Shown here piece by piece: positions 32,544-41,915 of a stretch of 64,000 nt of DNA; position 1 is the stretch's first letter; every line of letters begins with the position of its first letter. Origin of the DNA: Arthrobacter livingstonensis (GTDB lineage Bacteria > Actinomycetota > Actinomycetes > Actinomycetales > Micrococcaceae); contig NZ_QJVD01000001.1 in the NCBI RefSeq assembly GCF_003219815.1, forward strand, positions 372,001-436,000, given 5' to 3'. A program made the position numbers and the translations under genes. Below the pieces are notes generated by a model. It searched no databases. It saw only the letters and a list, made by a program, of their open reading frames with translations, and was not told the origin of the DNA.

Positions 32544-34811
32544 ATGACCCAGCCGTCGAGGAAGACCGCCGACCCCGCGGATCTTTTAGTTCAGGATCCG
32601 CTCCTTCCACCCGTGTCAGTTGACCTCGCTGAGGAGGAAGCAACGCACAAATGGACACCGTTGAAAATTGCCATTTGGTCGGCCCTCGCGCTGCTTGGCG
32701 GCGTGGCCTGGGTGGTCCTGGCCGTGGTCCGCGGCGAGTCCGTGAACGCGATTTGGTTTGTGTTCGCCGCAGTGTGCACCTACCTGATCGGCTACCGCTT
32801 TTACTCCAAGGTCATTGAAAAGTACCTGATCAAACCCAATGACAAGCGGGCCACCCCTGCCGAGTATAAGGCGGACGGCAAGGACTTTGTCCCCACCGAC
32901 CGCAACGTGCTCTTCGGCCACCACTTTGCCGCCATCGCCGGCGCCGGCCCCCTGGTGGGCCCCATCCTGGCCGCCCAGATGGGCTACCTGCCAGGTACCA
33001 TCTGGATCATCGTCGGCGTCGTGCTTGCCGGCGCCGTCCAGGACTACCTGGTGCTCTTTTTCTCCATGCGGCGCGGCGGCCGCTCCCTGGGCCAGATGGC
33101 GCGTGAGGAACTCGGCGTCATTGGCGGCACCGCGGCGCTTATCGCCACCTTGCTGATCATGATCATCATCGTGGCCATTCTCGCGCTGGTCGTTGTCAAT
33201 GCCCTCGGCGAATCCCCGTGGGGCGTGTTCTCCGTGTCCATGACCATCCCGATCGCCCTGTTCATGGGCGTGTACCTGCGATACCTGCGCCCGGGAAAGG
33301 TCATGGAAGTCTCCGTGATCGGCTTCATCCTGCTCCTCGCAGCCATCATCGGCGGCGGCATGGTGGCCCACACCGAATGGGGTGCGGCGTTCTTCCACCT
33401 GGACCGCACCACTCTCGCCTGGGCCATCATCATCTACGGCTTCATCGCCGCGATCCTGCCGGTGTGGCTGCTGCTGGCCCCGCGCGACTACCTCTCCACG
33501 TTCATGAAGATCGGCACCATCGTGATGCTGGCGGCGTCCATCGTGCTGGTGCGCCCAACCATCAACGTACCCGCGTTCAGTGAATACGCCGGCCGCTCCG
33601 ACGGCCCGGTGTTCTCCGGTTCGCTGTTCCCGTTCCTCTTTGTCACCATCGCGTGCGGAGCGCTCTCCGGATTCCACGCGCTGATTGCCTCCGGCACGAC
33701 GCCCAAGCTCATTGAAAAGGAACGCCAGAGCCGCTACATCGGCTACGGTGGCATGCTCATGGAGTCGTTCGTGGCCATCATGGCCCTCGTCGCCGCCCTG
33801 TCCATTGACCGCGGCATCTACTTCGCCATGAACGCCTCGGGCGCTGCCACCGGCGGCACCATCGAGGGTGCCGCCGCGTTCGTGAATTCGCTGGGCCTGA
33901 CAGGCGTCCACGTCGACCCGGCCACGCTGGCACAAACCGCGTCCGACGTCGGCGAACAGTCCATCGTCTCGCGTACCGGGGGCGCCCCCACACTGGCCGT
34001 GGGACTGGCCCACATCATGCACCAGGTGGCCGGCGGGCAGGCCATGATGAGCTTTTGGTACCACTTTGCCATCATGTTTGAGGCACTGTTCATCCTTACC
34101 GCGGTCGACGCCGGCACCCGCGTGGCCCGCTTCATGCTCCAGGACTCCATTGGCAACTTTGTGCCGAAGTTCAAGGACACGTCCTGGCGCCTGGGCTCCT
34201 GGGTGACCACGGCCATCATGGTTGCCGGCTGGGGTGCCATCCTGGTCATGGGCGTCACCGACCCGCTGGGCGGCATCAATACGCTGTTCCCGCTGTTCGG
34301 CATCGCCAATCAGTTGCTGGCCGCCATTGCACTGGCCGTCTGCCTGGCCATCATCTCCAAGAACACCCGCGTCAAGTACCTGTGGATGGTGGCGCTCCCG
34401 CTGGCCTTCGTCACGGTGGTCACCGTCGTCGCGTCCTTCCAAAAGATCTTCTCAACTGTTCCGTCAGTGGGTTACTGGGCGCAGCACAACGCTTTCAAGC
34501 AGGCGCTGGCCGACGGCAAGACCCACTTTGGCACCGCCAAGACGGTGGAAGCCATGGAGGCGGTGGTGCGCAACACCTCGGTGCAGGGGACACTGTCCAT
34601 CATTTTTGTGGTCCTTTCCATCATTGTGATTACGACGGCGGTCCTGGTCTCCATCCGGTCCGTCCGCTCCGGCGGGGGACCCGGCATGGAAGATCCGGCA
34701 GTGGCGTCGCGCATCTTTGCCCCGGCCAGCGTGATTCCGACGGCTGCCGAGCGTGCCATCCAAAAGCAATGGGCGGATTCCGGCACGGAAACAGTCAGGG
34801 CGGACCACTAG
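32544..34811 (+). CDS. cstA: carbon starvation protein CstA, pyruvate/peptide transporter family
   Basis: A 755-residue polytopic membrane protein of the CstA family, which takes up pyruvate or peptides when carbon is scarce. Family landmarks: DFVPTDRNVLFGHHFAAIAG, AGPLVGPILAAQMGYLPG, and a late TLFPLFGIANQLLA. The N-terminal ~50 residues are a hydrophilic extension. The ATG at 32544 is favoured by GAAGGA just upstream over the GTG at 32532. The small CstA-associated gene follows directly. The upstream leader holds a stable hairpin. Confidence 0.93.
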   Translation: MTQPSRKTADPADLLVQDPLLPPVSVDLAEEEATHKWTPLKIAIWSALALLGGVAWVVLAVVRGESVNAIWFVFAAVCTYLIGYRFYSKVIEKYLIKPNDKRATPAEYKADGKDFVPTDRNVLFGHHFAAIAGAGPLVGPILAAQMGYLPGTIWIIVGVVLAGAVQDYLVLFFSMRRGGRSLGQMAREELGVIGGTAALIATLLIMIIIVAILALVVVNALGESPWGVFSVSMTIPIALFMGVYLRYLRPGKVMEVSVIGFILLLAAIIGGGMVAHTEWGAAFFHLDRTTLAWAIIIYGFIAAILPVWLLLAPRDYLSTFMKIGTIVMLAASIVLVRPTINVPAFSEYAGRSDGPVFSGSLFPFLFVTIACGALSGFHALIASGTTPKLIEKERQSRYIGYGGMLMESFVAIMALVAALSIDRGIYFAMNASGAATGGTIEGAAAFVNSLGLTGVHVDPATLAQTASDVGEQSIVSRTGGAPTLAVGLAHIMHQVAGGQAMMSFWYHFAIMFEALFILTAVDAGTRVARFMLQDSIGNFVPKFKDTSWRLGSWVTTAIMVAGWGAILVMGVTDPLGGINTLFPLFGIANQLLAAIALAVCLAIISKNTRVKYLWMVALPLAFVTVVTVVASFQKIFSTVPSVGYWAQHNAFKQALADGKTHFGTAKTVEAMEAVVRNTSVQGTLSIIFVVLSIIVITTAVLVSIRSVRSGGGPGMEDPAVASRIFAPASVIPTAAERAIQKQWADSGTETVRADH

Positions 34812-34813
34812 CC

Positions 34814-35029
34814 ATGCAGGCCCTGTCCATGGGGTTGCTGCGGCGGGTGGCGTCGCTTCTGGCCTCCGTGAAGAGGTACTTCAAGGGCGTCTTGGGGGAG
34901 GACTCCTATGAGAAATACCTGGACCACCACCAGAGCACGGGCTGCGCGACTCCGCCCATGACTGTCAGGGAGTTCTGGCGCGACAAAATGGACCGCCAGG
35001 ACGCCAGCCCCGAGGGCCGCTGCTGCTAA
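34814..35029 (+). CDS. small CstA-associated YbdD-type protein
   Basis: A 71-residue protein with the family's compact pattern: LGEDSYEKYLDHHQ, then the CysxxPPMT segment CATPPMTVREFWRDK. It follows cstA by two bases, as its relatives usually do, and is probably needed for CstA function. It ends GRCC, an unusual double Cys. Confidence 0.88.
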   Translation: MQALSMGLLRRVASLLASVKRYFKGVLGEDSYEKYLDHHQSTGCATPPMTVREFWRDKMDRQDASPEGRCC

Positions 35030-35397
35030 AGGCGGAGCACTGGCCTCCCGCAGTGGGGGTCGTCCTCCGGCGTGCATCTCCGGCCACCCGCGGCTCTGGA
35101 ACTGTGCCGATAGTACAGCTGTGGTGGCTGGCGGCCCTCGTTCCGCGCCGATAGTACAGCTGTGGTTCTCTCTCGACGGCGGAGGTCGCCACAGCTGTAC
35201 TCTGGACCGCGACGGCGCTGGCGGAGGTCGCCACAGCTGTACTCTGGGTGGATTTCCGGTGTGCCGTACCCCCGAAGCTGACGGAGGCGTTGGGGGCATA
35301 CCCGTCGCGGTGCGCAGCCACTGCGGTCGGCGCGCTGAGCGCGACGGCTGCAGGAATTTGTCCAAAAGATTGCAGGACGTCGTGAGAGACTGGCCAT
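35030..35397. other. intergenic region with GTACAGCTGTGG repeats
   Basis: 368 bases without a gene. The only structure seen is the four-copy repeat at 35114-35243. The rest is unremarkable. Confidence 0.6.
35114..35243. repeat. two direct plus two inverted GTACAGCTGTGG copies
   Basis: GTACAGCTGTGG occurs at 35114 and 35155, each preceded by GCCGATA. Its complement CCACAGCTGTAC occurs at 35190 and 35232, each preceded by GCGGAGGTCG. The arms could pair in alternative ways. Confidence 0.85.
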
Positions 35398-36075
35398 ATG
35401 ACTGACAAGGCGCACTCCCAAGCCGCCGGAACTGCGGCAGAGGGCAAGGTAATGGACGATTCCGCCACCGGCACCAAGGGTGCCGCGCCGGACGGCTTCG
35501 AGCCGGCCCGGGAGCCGCAGCCGGAAGCTTCACAGGCAGGTTCACGGTCCGGGGCGCAGGATGGGAAACACGCCAGCGTTGCCGACATGGTCGACCAGCC
35601 GGCCAAGGTGATGCGGATCGGCACCATGGTCAAGCAGCTGCTTGACGAGGTGAAGAGTGCACCGCTTGACGACGCCGCCCGCGCCCGCCTGGCCGAAATC
35701 CATGACCGCTCCATCGCAGAACTTGAGGACGGGCTCTCGCCTGAGCTCGTGGCGGAGCTGCACCGGCTGAGCCTGCCGTTCACGGAAGCCGGGGCGCCGT
35801 CGGACGCGGAGCTGCGCATTGCCCAGGCCCAGCTGGTGGGCTGGCTGGAGGGCCTGTTCCACGGCATCCAAACCGCCATCGCCGCCCAGGCCATGGCCAA
35901 CCAGCAGGTCGCGGCGCGGCTGCAGATGCACCAGCTGCCGCCCGGGACCGTCATTGCCCCCGGCGTGGTGGTGGGGGAGAACGGCGAACCCCAACGCGCA
36001 TCCATGGGCCAGCAGCAGGGCCATCCCGCGGGATCCGGCCAGTCCGACGCCGGCGGCCCCGGCCAGTACCTCTGA
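35398..36075 (+). CDS. bpa: bacterial proteasome activator Bpa
   Basis: A 225-residue protein. After a ~60-residue disordered start come the helices of the Bpa ring (KVMRIGTMVKQLLDEVK, LAEIHDRSIAELEDGLSPEL, GWLEGLFHGIQTAI). The sequence ends in GQYL, the tail that docks into the 20S proteasome and opens its gate in an ATP-independent way. This supports a proteasome in the organism. No ribosome binding site is clear; GAGACT lies 6 nt upstream and is a weak -10. An unknown gene follows 31 nt later. Confidence 0.92.
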   Translation: MTDKAHSQAAGTAAEGKVMDDSATGTKGAAPDGFEPAREPQPEASQAGSRSGAQDGKHASVADMVDQPAKVMRIGTMVKQLLDEVKSAPLDDAARARLAEIHDRSIAELEDGLSPELVAELHRLSLPFTEAGAPSDAELRIAQAQLVGWLEGLFHGIQTAIAAQAMANQQVAARLQMHQLPPGTVIAPGVVVGENGEPQRASMGQQQGHPAGSGQSDAGGPGQYL

Positions 36076-36106
36076 CCGCCATCGCCTGAGACCGGATGCG
36101 GGAAGA

Positions 36107-36637
36107 ATGCTCAAGGGACTTTTAGGCGCCAGCCGCCAAGGCAGGCGCGATGACGCCGAACTCGGCAAGGGCGTGTGGCGCCGTGCGCACGACAGGTTCC
36201 GTCGTGGCCTGGACAGGTTCCACCAGATGCTTGAAGGTGTGGCGGACGACGCGGCGCACCCGGCCCCCGCCGCGGAAGCAGGGCAGGACCAGGGCCAGCC
36301 GGGCGCACGGCCGGTCGGCAACGGCCCGGCGGAGAACTATGCCGCACTCGTCCCGATCGCCAACGCGCTGGCGGACCTGCTGCCAGTGGTCCGCACCATA
36401 GCGGCCCAGGCCCATGCCATCGCGCCCAGCGAAGGCATGGAAATCCCCACCGGCACCGGCGGCTACCTCAACGACGTCCACCGCGAACTCTCCCGTGCCG
36501 GCAATGCGCTGGCCACGGCTGCCGAGGCAGCGGCGATGGTGAGGCTGGGTGCAGGGGAGGTGTCCGGCGTCGAACGCCGGGCCGGACTGGTCCACGAGCA
36601 CGTCAACCGGGCGGCGGAACTGTTGGCCAAAAAGTAG
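36107..36637 (+). CDS. unknown protein next to bpa
   Basis: A 176-residue protein I do not recognise. It starts MLKGLLGASRQG, is basic and Arg-rich for 45 residues, has a Pro/Gly/Ala linker, then two or three amphipathic helices (NYAALVPIANALADLLP, ELSRAGNALATAAEAAAM, AGLVHEHVNRAAELL). There is no signal peptide or membrane segment. The start at 36107 is tentative. The position directly after bpa suggests co-transcription and perhaps a role with the proteasome. Confidence 0.65.
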   Translation: MLKGLLGASRQGRRDDAELGKGVWRRAHDRFRRGLDRFHQMLEGVADDAAHPAPAAEAGQDQGQPGARPVGNGPAENYAALVPIANALADLLPVVRTIAAQAHAIAPSEGMEIPTGTGGYLNDVHRELSRAGNALATAAEAAAMVRLGAGEVSGVERRAGLVHEHVNRAAELLAKK

Positions 36638-36723
36638 CGCCAGCGCCCGTCTTTGGACCGAGTCCATTTTGGGCACGGAAATGTGACGCAATCCAAGAGA
36701 GCTGTGTCACAAAGTGGGGGTTC

Positions 36724-36742
36724 TGAGGGTAGCCTCGCCTAT
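36724..36742 (+). promoter_or_regulatory. IdeR/DtxR-type iron box
   Basis: TGAGGGTAGCCTCGCCTAT agrees with the iron-box consensus TTAGGTTAGCCTAACCTAA at 14 of 19 positions. It lies 55 nt ahead of the iron-binding-protein gene. Confidence 0.65.
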
Positions 36743-36797
36743 CCTCGTATTACGCTTGACAAAGGTTCGCTAATTCTCTCTACGCCGAAAGGCCCCC

Positions 36798-37862
36798 ATG
36801 AAAACTTGGTTCAACAAGACTGTGCTCAGCCGGACTGCGCTGACCGCGATCGCCGGAGTTTCCGTGCTCGCCCTGGCCGCCTGCAGCGGCGGCACCGCCC
36901 CTGCGGCATCCGAGGGCGCCTCGGGCTCCGCAACGGATGCCATCACGGTGTACAACGCCCAACACGAATCGCTCACCCAGTCCTGGGTTGATGCGTTTAC
37001 CAAGGAAACGGGCATCAAGGTCACGCTGCGCAACGGCGACGACTCCGAACTCAGCAACCAGATCATCGCCGAAGGCGCCAAGTCGCCGGCGGACGTGTTC
37101 CTGACCGAAAATTCACCGGCAATGACGCAGGTGGAAAACGCCGGGCTGTTCACCGGCATCGATGCCAAGATCCAAAGCCAGGTCCCCGCCGAGTACCGTC
37201 CTTCCACGAACAAGTGGACCGGCATCGCCGCCCGGAGCACCGTCTTTGCCTACAACAAATCCAAGCTGACGCAGGCGCAGCTGCCGAAGTCCATCATGGA
37301 CCTCGCCTCCCCCGAGTGGAAGGGCCGCTGGGCCGCCTCGCCCTCCGGTGCAGACTTCCAGGCCATCGTCTCCGCCATGCTGGAGCTCAAGGGTGAGGAC
37401 GCCACGCTCTCATGGCTGAAGTCCATGAAGGAAAACTCCAAGGCATACAAGGGCAACAGCACGGCCATGAAGGCGGTCAACGCCGGCGAGGTTGACGGGG
37501 CCATCATCTACCACTACTACTGGTTTGGCGACCAGGCCGCGACCGGCGAGAACTCCAACAACGTGGCCCTGCACTACTTCAAGAACCAGGACCCCGGGGC
37601 CTTCGTCTCCATCTCCGGCGGCGGCGTGCTGGCCTCCAGCAAGCACCAGGCCAATGCCGAGAAGTTCCTGGAATTCATCACGGGCAAGGCCGGCCAGACG
37701 ATCCTGCAAACCGGCACGTCCTTTGAGTACCCGGTCGCCAGCGACGTTGCCGCCAACTCGAAGCTGGTTCCGCTGAAGGATCTGCAGGCGCCCAAGGTGG
37801 ATGCGGCCAAACTGAACTCCCAGAAGGTCACGGACCTCATGACCGAAGCCGGTCTACTCTAG
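36798..37862 (+). CDS. ferric-iron ABC transporter binding lipoprotein
   Basis: A 354-residue lipoprotein with signal peptide ending LALAAC (Cys29). The mature protein is of the Fe(3+)-binding FbpA/FutA type: [35 protein letters not shown], and a Tyr-rich iron site ([11 protein letters not shown], with further Tyr). It captures ferric iron outside the cell for the permease and ATPase that follow. An iron box upstream predicts expression in iron limitation. Confidence 0.92.
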   Translation: MKTWFNKTVLSRTALTAIAGVSVLALAACSGGTAPAASEGASGSATDAITVYNAQHESLTQSWVDAFTKETGIKVTLRNGDDSELSNQIIAEGAKSPADVFLTENSPAMTQVENAGLFTGIDAKIQSQVPAEYRPSTNKWTGIAARSTVFAYNKSKLTQAQLPKSIMDLASPEWKGRWAASPSGADFQAIVSAMLELKGEDATLSWLKSMKENSKAYKGNSTAMKAVNAGEVDGAIIYHYYWFGDQAATGENSNNVALHYFKNQDPGAFVSISGGGVLASSKHQANAEKFLEFITGKAGQTILQTGTSFEYPVASDVAANSKLVPLKDLQAPKVDAAKLNSQKVTDLMTEAGLL

Positions 37863-37867
37863 TAGTG

Positions 37868-39466
37868 ATGTCAATTCCCACAAGTACGACGGCGGAACGT
37901 AAGCCGCGCTCGAACAACTTACGTAACGCAGGCGGGGGCCGGGGCACACGCTCCGGCCCCTGGCCCGTCGTCGTACTCTGCACCCTGATTGCCGCGTTCT
38001 CCCTGCTCCCGCTGGGGTACGTGGCCACCATGACCGCCAATGCCGGGTGGGACACCATTGAGAAACTGGTTTTCCGGCCGCGGGTCGGCGAATTGCTGTT
38101 TAACACCGTGGCGCTCGTGGTGATCACCGTTCCGCTGTGTGTGGTGATTGGGATCGCCGGGGCGTGGCTGGTGGAGCGGACCCGGCTGCGCGGACACAAG
38201 GCCTGGGCCGTGCTGCTTGCGGCGCCGCTGGCCATCCCGGCCTTTGTCAACAGTTACGCCTGGGTCAGCGCCATCCCGTCCCTTGGCGGGGTGTTTGGCG
38301 GTGTGCTGATTTCCACGCTTTCCTATTTTCCGCTTGTCTACATTCCAGTGGCCGCCGTGCTCAGCCGCATGGACCCTGCACTGGAGCAGTCGGGTTCCTC
38401 CCTGGGACTGGGGCCTTGGAAGGTGTTTTTCCGGGTGGTGCTGCCGCAGCTGCGGCTGGCGGCGGCGGGAGGGGCCCTGCTGGTCTCGCTGCACTTGTTG
38501 GCCGAATACGGTGCCTTCGCCATGATCCAGTTCGACACCTTCACCACCGCCATTTACGACCAGTTCCGCTCCACGTTCAACGGGGCCGCGGCCAACATGC
38601 TGGCGAGCGTGCTGGTGCTGTTCTGCCTGCTGCTCCTCCTGGGTGAGTCCAAGACCCGCGGCAACGCCCGCTACGCCCGCGTGGGTTCCGGCGTGCAGGC
38701 CAACCCGCCCCGCCTTCCGATGGGCCGGCTGGAGATCCCCGGGCAGCTGGGACTGGCCGCGCTGACCGTGCTGGCGCTGGGCGTCCCACTGTTCCACGTG
38801 GTGCGTTGGCTCATTGTGGGCGGCCCCGGGATCTGGACCGGAAGCGCACTGGCCACTGCCCTCCTGCAAACCCTTGGCTACGGTTTGGCGGGCGCACTGG
38901 TCACCACCGCACTTGCCTTCCCGCTTGCCTTCCTGGCGGTCCGGCACCCCGGCCCCGTCACCAAACTGCTCGAAGGCGCCAACTACATATCCAGCTCCAT
39001 GCCCGGCATTGTGGTGGCCCTGGCCCTGGTGACCATCAGCATCCACAACGTGCCCGCGGTCTACCAGACCGCCGTCGTGCTGGTGGCAGCCTATGCACTG
39101 CTGTTCATGCCGCGCGCGCTGGTGAACCTGCGGGCCGGGCTGGCTCAGGCACCCAAGGAGCTGGACGAGGCCGCACAGGCCCTGGGCAAGCCGCCGCTGG
39201 TGGCGTTTCTCAAGGTCACGCTGCGCCTGACCGCCCCTGCCGCGGCGGGCGGGGCGGCGCTGGTTTTCCTGGGCATCGTGAACGAGCTGACGGCGACCCT
39301 GCTGCTGGCCCCGAACGGCACCCAGACGCTGGCCACGGAATTTTGGTCGCTCAGCAGCGAGATTGACTACACTGGTGCGGCGCCGTACGCGTTGTTGATG
39401 ATTCTGCTCTCCGCGCCCATGACGTACCTTCTTTTTGCCCAATCCAAGAAAGCAGCCGGACAGTGA
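37868..39466 (+). CDS. ferric-iron ABC transporter permease
   Basis: A 532-residue permease with two homologous halves (FbpB type), about 12 membrane helices; each half ends in an EAA-type loop ([22 protein letters not shown] and [20 protein letters not shown]). The start is ATG 37868, with GTG 37865 just ahead. The first codons form an inverted repeat that may limit translation or transcription. It overlaps the ATPase by four bases (GTGA). Confidence 0.9.
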   Translation: MSIPTSTTAERKPRSNNLRNAGGGRGTRSGPWPVVVLCTLIAAFSLLPLGYVATMTANAGWDTIEKLVFRPRVGELLFNTVALVVITVPLCVVIGIAGAWLVERTRLRGHKAWAVLLAAPLAIPAFVNSYAWVSAIPSLGGVFGGVLISTLSYFPLVYIPVAAVLSRMDPALEQSGSSLGLGPWKVFFRVVLPQLRLAAAGGALLVSLHLLAEYGAFAMIQFDTFTTAIYDQFRSTFNGAAANMLASVLVLFCLLLLLGESKTRGNARYARVGSGVQANPPRLPMGRLEIPGQLGLAALTVLALGVPLFHVVRWLIVGGPGIWTGSALATALLQTLGYGLAGALVTTALAFPLAFLAVRHPGPVTKLLEGANYISSSMPGIVVALALVTISIHNVPAVYQTAVVLVAAYALLFMPRALVNLRAGLAQAPKELDEAAQALGKPPLVAFLKVTLRLTAPAAAGGAALVFLGIVNELTATLLLAPNGTQTLATEFWSLSSEIDYTGAAPYALLMILLSAPMTYLLFAQSKKAAGQ

Positions 39467-40614
39467 CAACACCGCGCAGGCCCGCACCGGCCGCGTCCCC
39501 CGCTCCTGCCTTTGCGCCGGACGCCGCCCACGTCACCGACCACCTGCTGGTCAGCGGTGTCAGGAAGTCGTTTGGCGCCACGGAGGTGCTCAAGGGGGTT
39601 GACCTGACGGTGGCGCAGGGCCGCACCACGGCCATTGTGGGCGCTTCCGGATCCGGCAAGACCACGCTGCTGCGGCTCATTGCCGGCTTTGAGGCGCCCG
39701 ACGCCGGCAGCGTCGCACTGGATGGCGTGGAAGTGGCCGGGCCGTCCGCCTGGCTGCCGGCGCACAAGCGCAGCATTGGCTATGTGGCGCAGGACGGCGC
39801 CTTGTTCCCGCACCTGAGCGTGGGGCAGAACATTGAATTTGGGCTGCCCGTTCGCGGCAGGGCCGCTGCATCCCGCGTGGCCGAGCTGCTTGAAATGGTC
39901 TCCATGGATCCCGCCTATGCCAAGCGGAGGCCGTCGCAGCTGTCCGGCGGGCAGCAGCAGCGCGTTGCCCTGGCCCGTGCACTGGCCCGGCAGCCGGAGC
40001 TGATGCTGCTGGATGAGCCCTTCAGCGCGCTCGACGCCGGCCTGCGCGTGGCCACCCGCAGGGCCGTCTCCAAAACCCTGAGCGATGCGGGGGTGACCAC
40101 CATCCTGGTTACCCACGACCAGGCCGAGGCGCTGAGCTTTGCCGACCAGGTGGCCGTGATGCGCGACGGCAGGCTGGCCCAGATTGGCAGCCCGTTTGTG
40201 GTCTACACGCGGCCGTCCGACAGGGCCACGGCTGAATTTCTCGGCGATGCAGTCATCCTTGAAGCGTGGATGGAGGGTTCGCTGGCGTTGTGCTCCCTGG
40301 GCGGCATTCCGGTGCGCCGCCCTTCCGTGCAGGGCCGGGTCCACCTGATGTTGCGTCCGGAGCAGATCCGCATCGCAGAGGGCGGAAACATCCACGGCCG
40401 CGTGGTTGACACGGACTACTTTGGACCGGAAACCACGGTGCGGATCCAGCTGGCCCCGATTGCGGTGGACCCGTCGGAACCGGTGGATCCGCACCAGCCC
40501 GTGGGCGGCGAGGTGATCAGTATTCGGCACTGGAACGCCATGCTGGCCCGCCCCGGCACCCAGCTGTCGCTGAAGGTCGTGGGCGAGGGCGTAGTTTTCC
40601 CCTGGGACGGCTAG
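39463..40614 (+). CDS. ferric-iron ABC transporter ATPase
   Basis: A 383-residue ATPase: Walker [12 protein letters not shown]-loop [16 protein letters not shown], signature [17 protein letters not shown], Walker [13 protein letters not shown], His switch [10 protein letters not shown]-terminal regulatory (TOBE-type) region begins around residue 240. The N-terminus has a ~22-residue Pro/Ala-rich extension. Together with the two previous genes it forms an Fe3+ importer. Confidence 0.93.
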   Translation: MTTPRRPAPAASPAPAFAPDAAHVTDHLLVSGVRKSFGATEVLKGVDLTVAQGRTTAIVGASGSGKTTLLRLIAGFEAPDAGSVALDGVEVAGPSAWLPAHKRSIGYVAQDGALFPHLSVGQNIEFGLPVRGRAAASRVAELLEMVSMDPAYAKRRPSQLSGGQQQRVALARALARQPELMLLDEPFSALDAGLRVATRRAVSKTLSDAGVTTILVTHDQAEALSFADQVAVMRDGRLAQIGSPFVVYTRPSDRATAEFLGDAVILEAWMEGSLALCSLGGIPVRRPSVQGRVHLMLRPEQIRIAEGGNIHGRVVDTDYFGPETTVRIQLAPIAVDPSEPVDPHQPVGGEVISIRHWNAMLARPGTQLSLKVVGEGVVFPWDG

Positions 40615-40642
40615 CCGCGCCTCAATGACGGCTGGCCGCTTC

Positions 40643-41800
40643 TCAGGCGGACGCCGCCGAGAGGTCGGCGCCATGGCGGGCGCCGCCGTCGTGCCCTGAA
40701 GTGTCGTGCCCTGAAGCATCAAGCGTGGACGGCAGGTGCACGGCCTCCTCGTTGCGGTGCCGGCCCAGGATGGCCAGGGCGATCCCGGCCGCCGACCAAG
40801 CTGCCAGTACCAACCAGTGCACGCCCTGGGCGGCGTTGGGGAAGTAGGAAAGGTCGCGCAGGAGCGTGCCCGTGGCGCCCGGCACGAACCACTGGCCGAT
40901 CTCTCCCCAATGCCACGGCAGGAATTCCAGCGGCGAGGTTAGCGAGGAAATTGGGTTGCCGATGAACATGGTCAGCACGGCGCCGACGGGGATGCCCGGC
41001 TTGCCCAGCAGCGACTCGAGGCCAACGATCGTGATCGCGATGGCGAACAGCCCAAGGCCCATGGCCAAGGCATTGAGCAGGTAAGGGCCGGACAGGATGC
41101 CAAACCACCCCTGCAGGATGCCAACCAGGCCCAGGCCGCCCGCAACACCGTAGGCGCCCGCGGCGGCCAGTCGGCGCCGGAAGCCGGTCACCACCAGCGA
41201 GATCAGGACGCCGCCAATCATCCCGCCCATTGCCAGGGGAAGCCCCAGCAGGGCCAGTCCCGTGCCGCGGGGATCCTGCTTGTTCAGGGGCGCGACGTCG
41301 GTCACGGTCACCTTGGGTGCCGGGACGGGCTGCAAGGCTGAGGCCATGGCGGACAGCCTGCCGGAGGCCAGGGCGGCCTGCACGCGTGCCGCCTGCCCTG
41401 CGGCGGCCTGTTGCGCCATGCCCTGGGAAATGCCGGCGGCTGCCTGGTTCATGATCTGGACGACGACGGGGCTGGCGGCGGATGCTGTCAAGACATCCAC
41501 GCCCGATCCGTCCGGGGCAACCACAAACGCCCCGTAGGCATCCCTGGCTTCGACCGCGGCAATGGCGGCGGCCCGGTTGTCCGCGGGGCTGATCGCGAAA
41601 ACGCCGGCCTTCTCGAGCTGCGCGTGCAGGGCCGTTTCCGCTGGGCCGCTGCCGGAGACGACCACGGGCAGGTTGTGCACTCTGGAGGTTACTGATGGCC
41701 AGAGAAAGGCCAGCAACACGACGGCGACGACGGCTGCGGAGCCAACCGCCGTTGCAAGCGTCAACCCCCAGCGGGTGTGGGGCGGGGCGGTGGTGGACAT
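40643..41800 (-). CDS. ABC-2/DUF3533-type membrane protein
   Basis: A 385-residue protein: one N-terminal membrane helix (TLATAVGSAAVVAVVLLAFLW), an extracellular domain of ~140 residues, then five or six helices. This is the layout of YhgE/Pip- or DUF3533-type ABC-2 export permeases. The C-terminus is His/Asp-rich (GHDTSGHDGG). GGAG precedes the ATG. It is divergent from a TetR regulator, with two palindromes between, and is probably its target. No ATPase is adjacent. Substrate unknown. Confidence 0.82.
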   Translation of the reverse strand: MSTTAPPHTRWGLTLATAVGSAAVVAVVLLAFLWPSVTSRVHNLPVVVSGSGPAETALHAQLEKAGVFAISPADNRAAAIAAVEARDAYGAFVVAPDGSGVDVLTASAASPVVVQIMNQAAAGISQGMAQQAAAGQAARVQAALASGRLSAMASALQPVPAPKVTVTDVAPLNKQDPRGTGLALLGLPLAMGGMIGGVLISLVVTGFRRRLAAAGAYGVAGGLGLVGILQGWFGILSGPYLLNALAMGLGLFAIAITIVGLESLLGKPGIPVGAVLTMFIGNPISSLTSPLEFLPWHWGEIGQWFVPGATGTLLRDLSYFPNAAQGVHWLVLAAWSAAGIALAILGRHRNEEAVHLPSTLDASGHDTSGHDGGARHGADLSAASA

Positions 41801-41833
41801 GGGTGCTCCTCGGAGATAAAACTTGGCGATAAA

Positions 41834-41849
41834 AAGAATGGTCGTTCTT
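41834..41849 (-). promoter_or_regulatory. TetR operator 1
   Basis: AAGAATGGTCGTTCTT, palindromic at AAGAAYGRTCRTTCTT. It lies 34 nt before the permease start. Confidence 0.7.
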
Positions 41850-41877
41850 TATTAAGCCATCGCAGACCCGCCACGTC

Positions 41878-41893
41878 AAGAACGATCATTCTT
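41878..41893 (+). promoter_or_regulatory. TetR operator 2
   Basis: AAGAACGATCATTCTT, the same consensus as operator 1. It lies 44 bp away, just ahead of the TetR promoter. Confidence 0.7.
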
Positions 41894-41902
41894 TTTTACT
41901 GG

Positions 41903-41908
41903 TATTGT
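41903..41908 (+). promoter_or_regulatory. -10 of the tetR-type gene
   Basis: TATTGT, then 7 nt and ATG. A probable leaderless message. Confidence 0.45.
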
Positions 41909-41915
41909 GCGACAC

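Noticed and set aside
32616-34442. A 608-codon leftward open frame opposite cstA
   Set aside because: The His/Asp/Gly-rich composition is typical of antisense frames in high-GC genes; cstA is clear on the plus strand.
35114-35243. Possible CRISPR array
   Set aside because: Only four 12-bp copies, two inverted, with unequal spacing and no cas genes.
37919-39487. A 522-codon leftward frame opposite the iron permease
   Set aside because: Gln/His/Arg-rich shadow of a membrane protein; no start signal or domain.
41719-41760. Alternative longer starts for the ABC-2-type protein and TetR genes
   Set aside because: They would run across the palindromic operators or lack any ribosome site; starts at 41800 and 41916 fit better.
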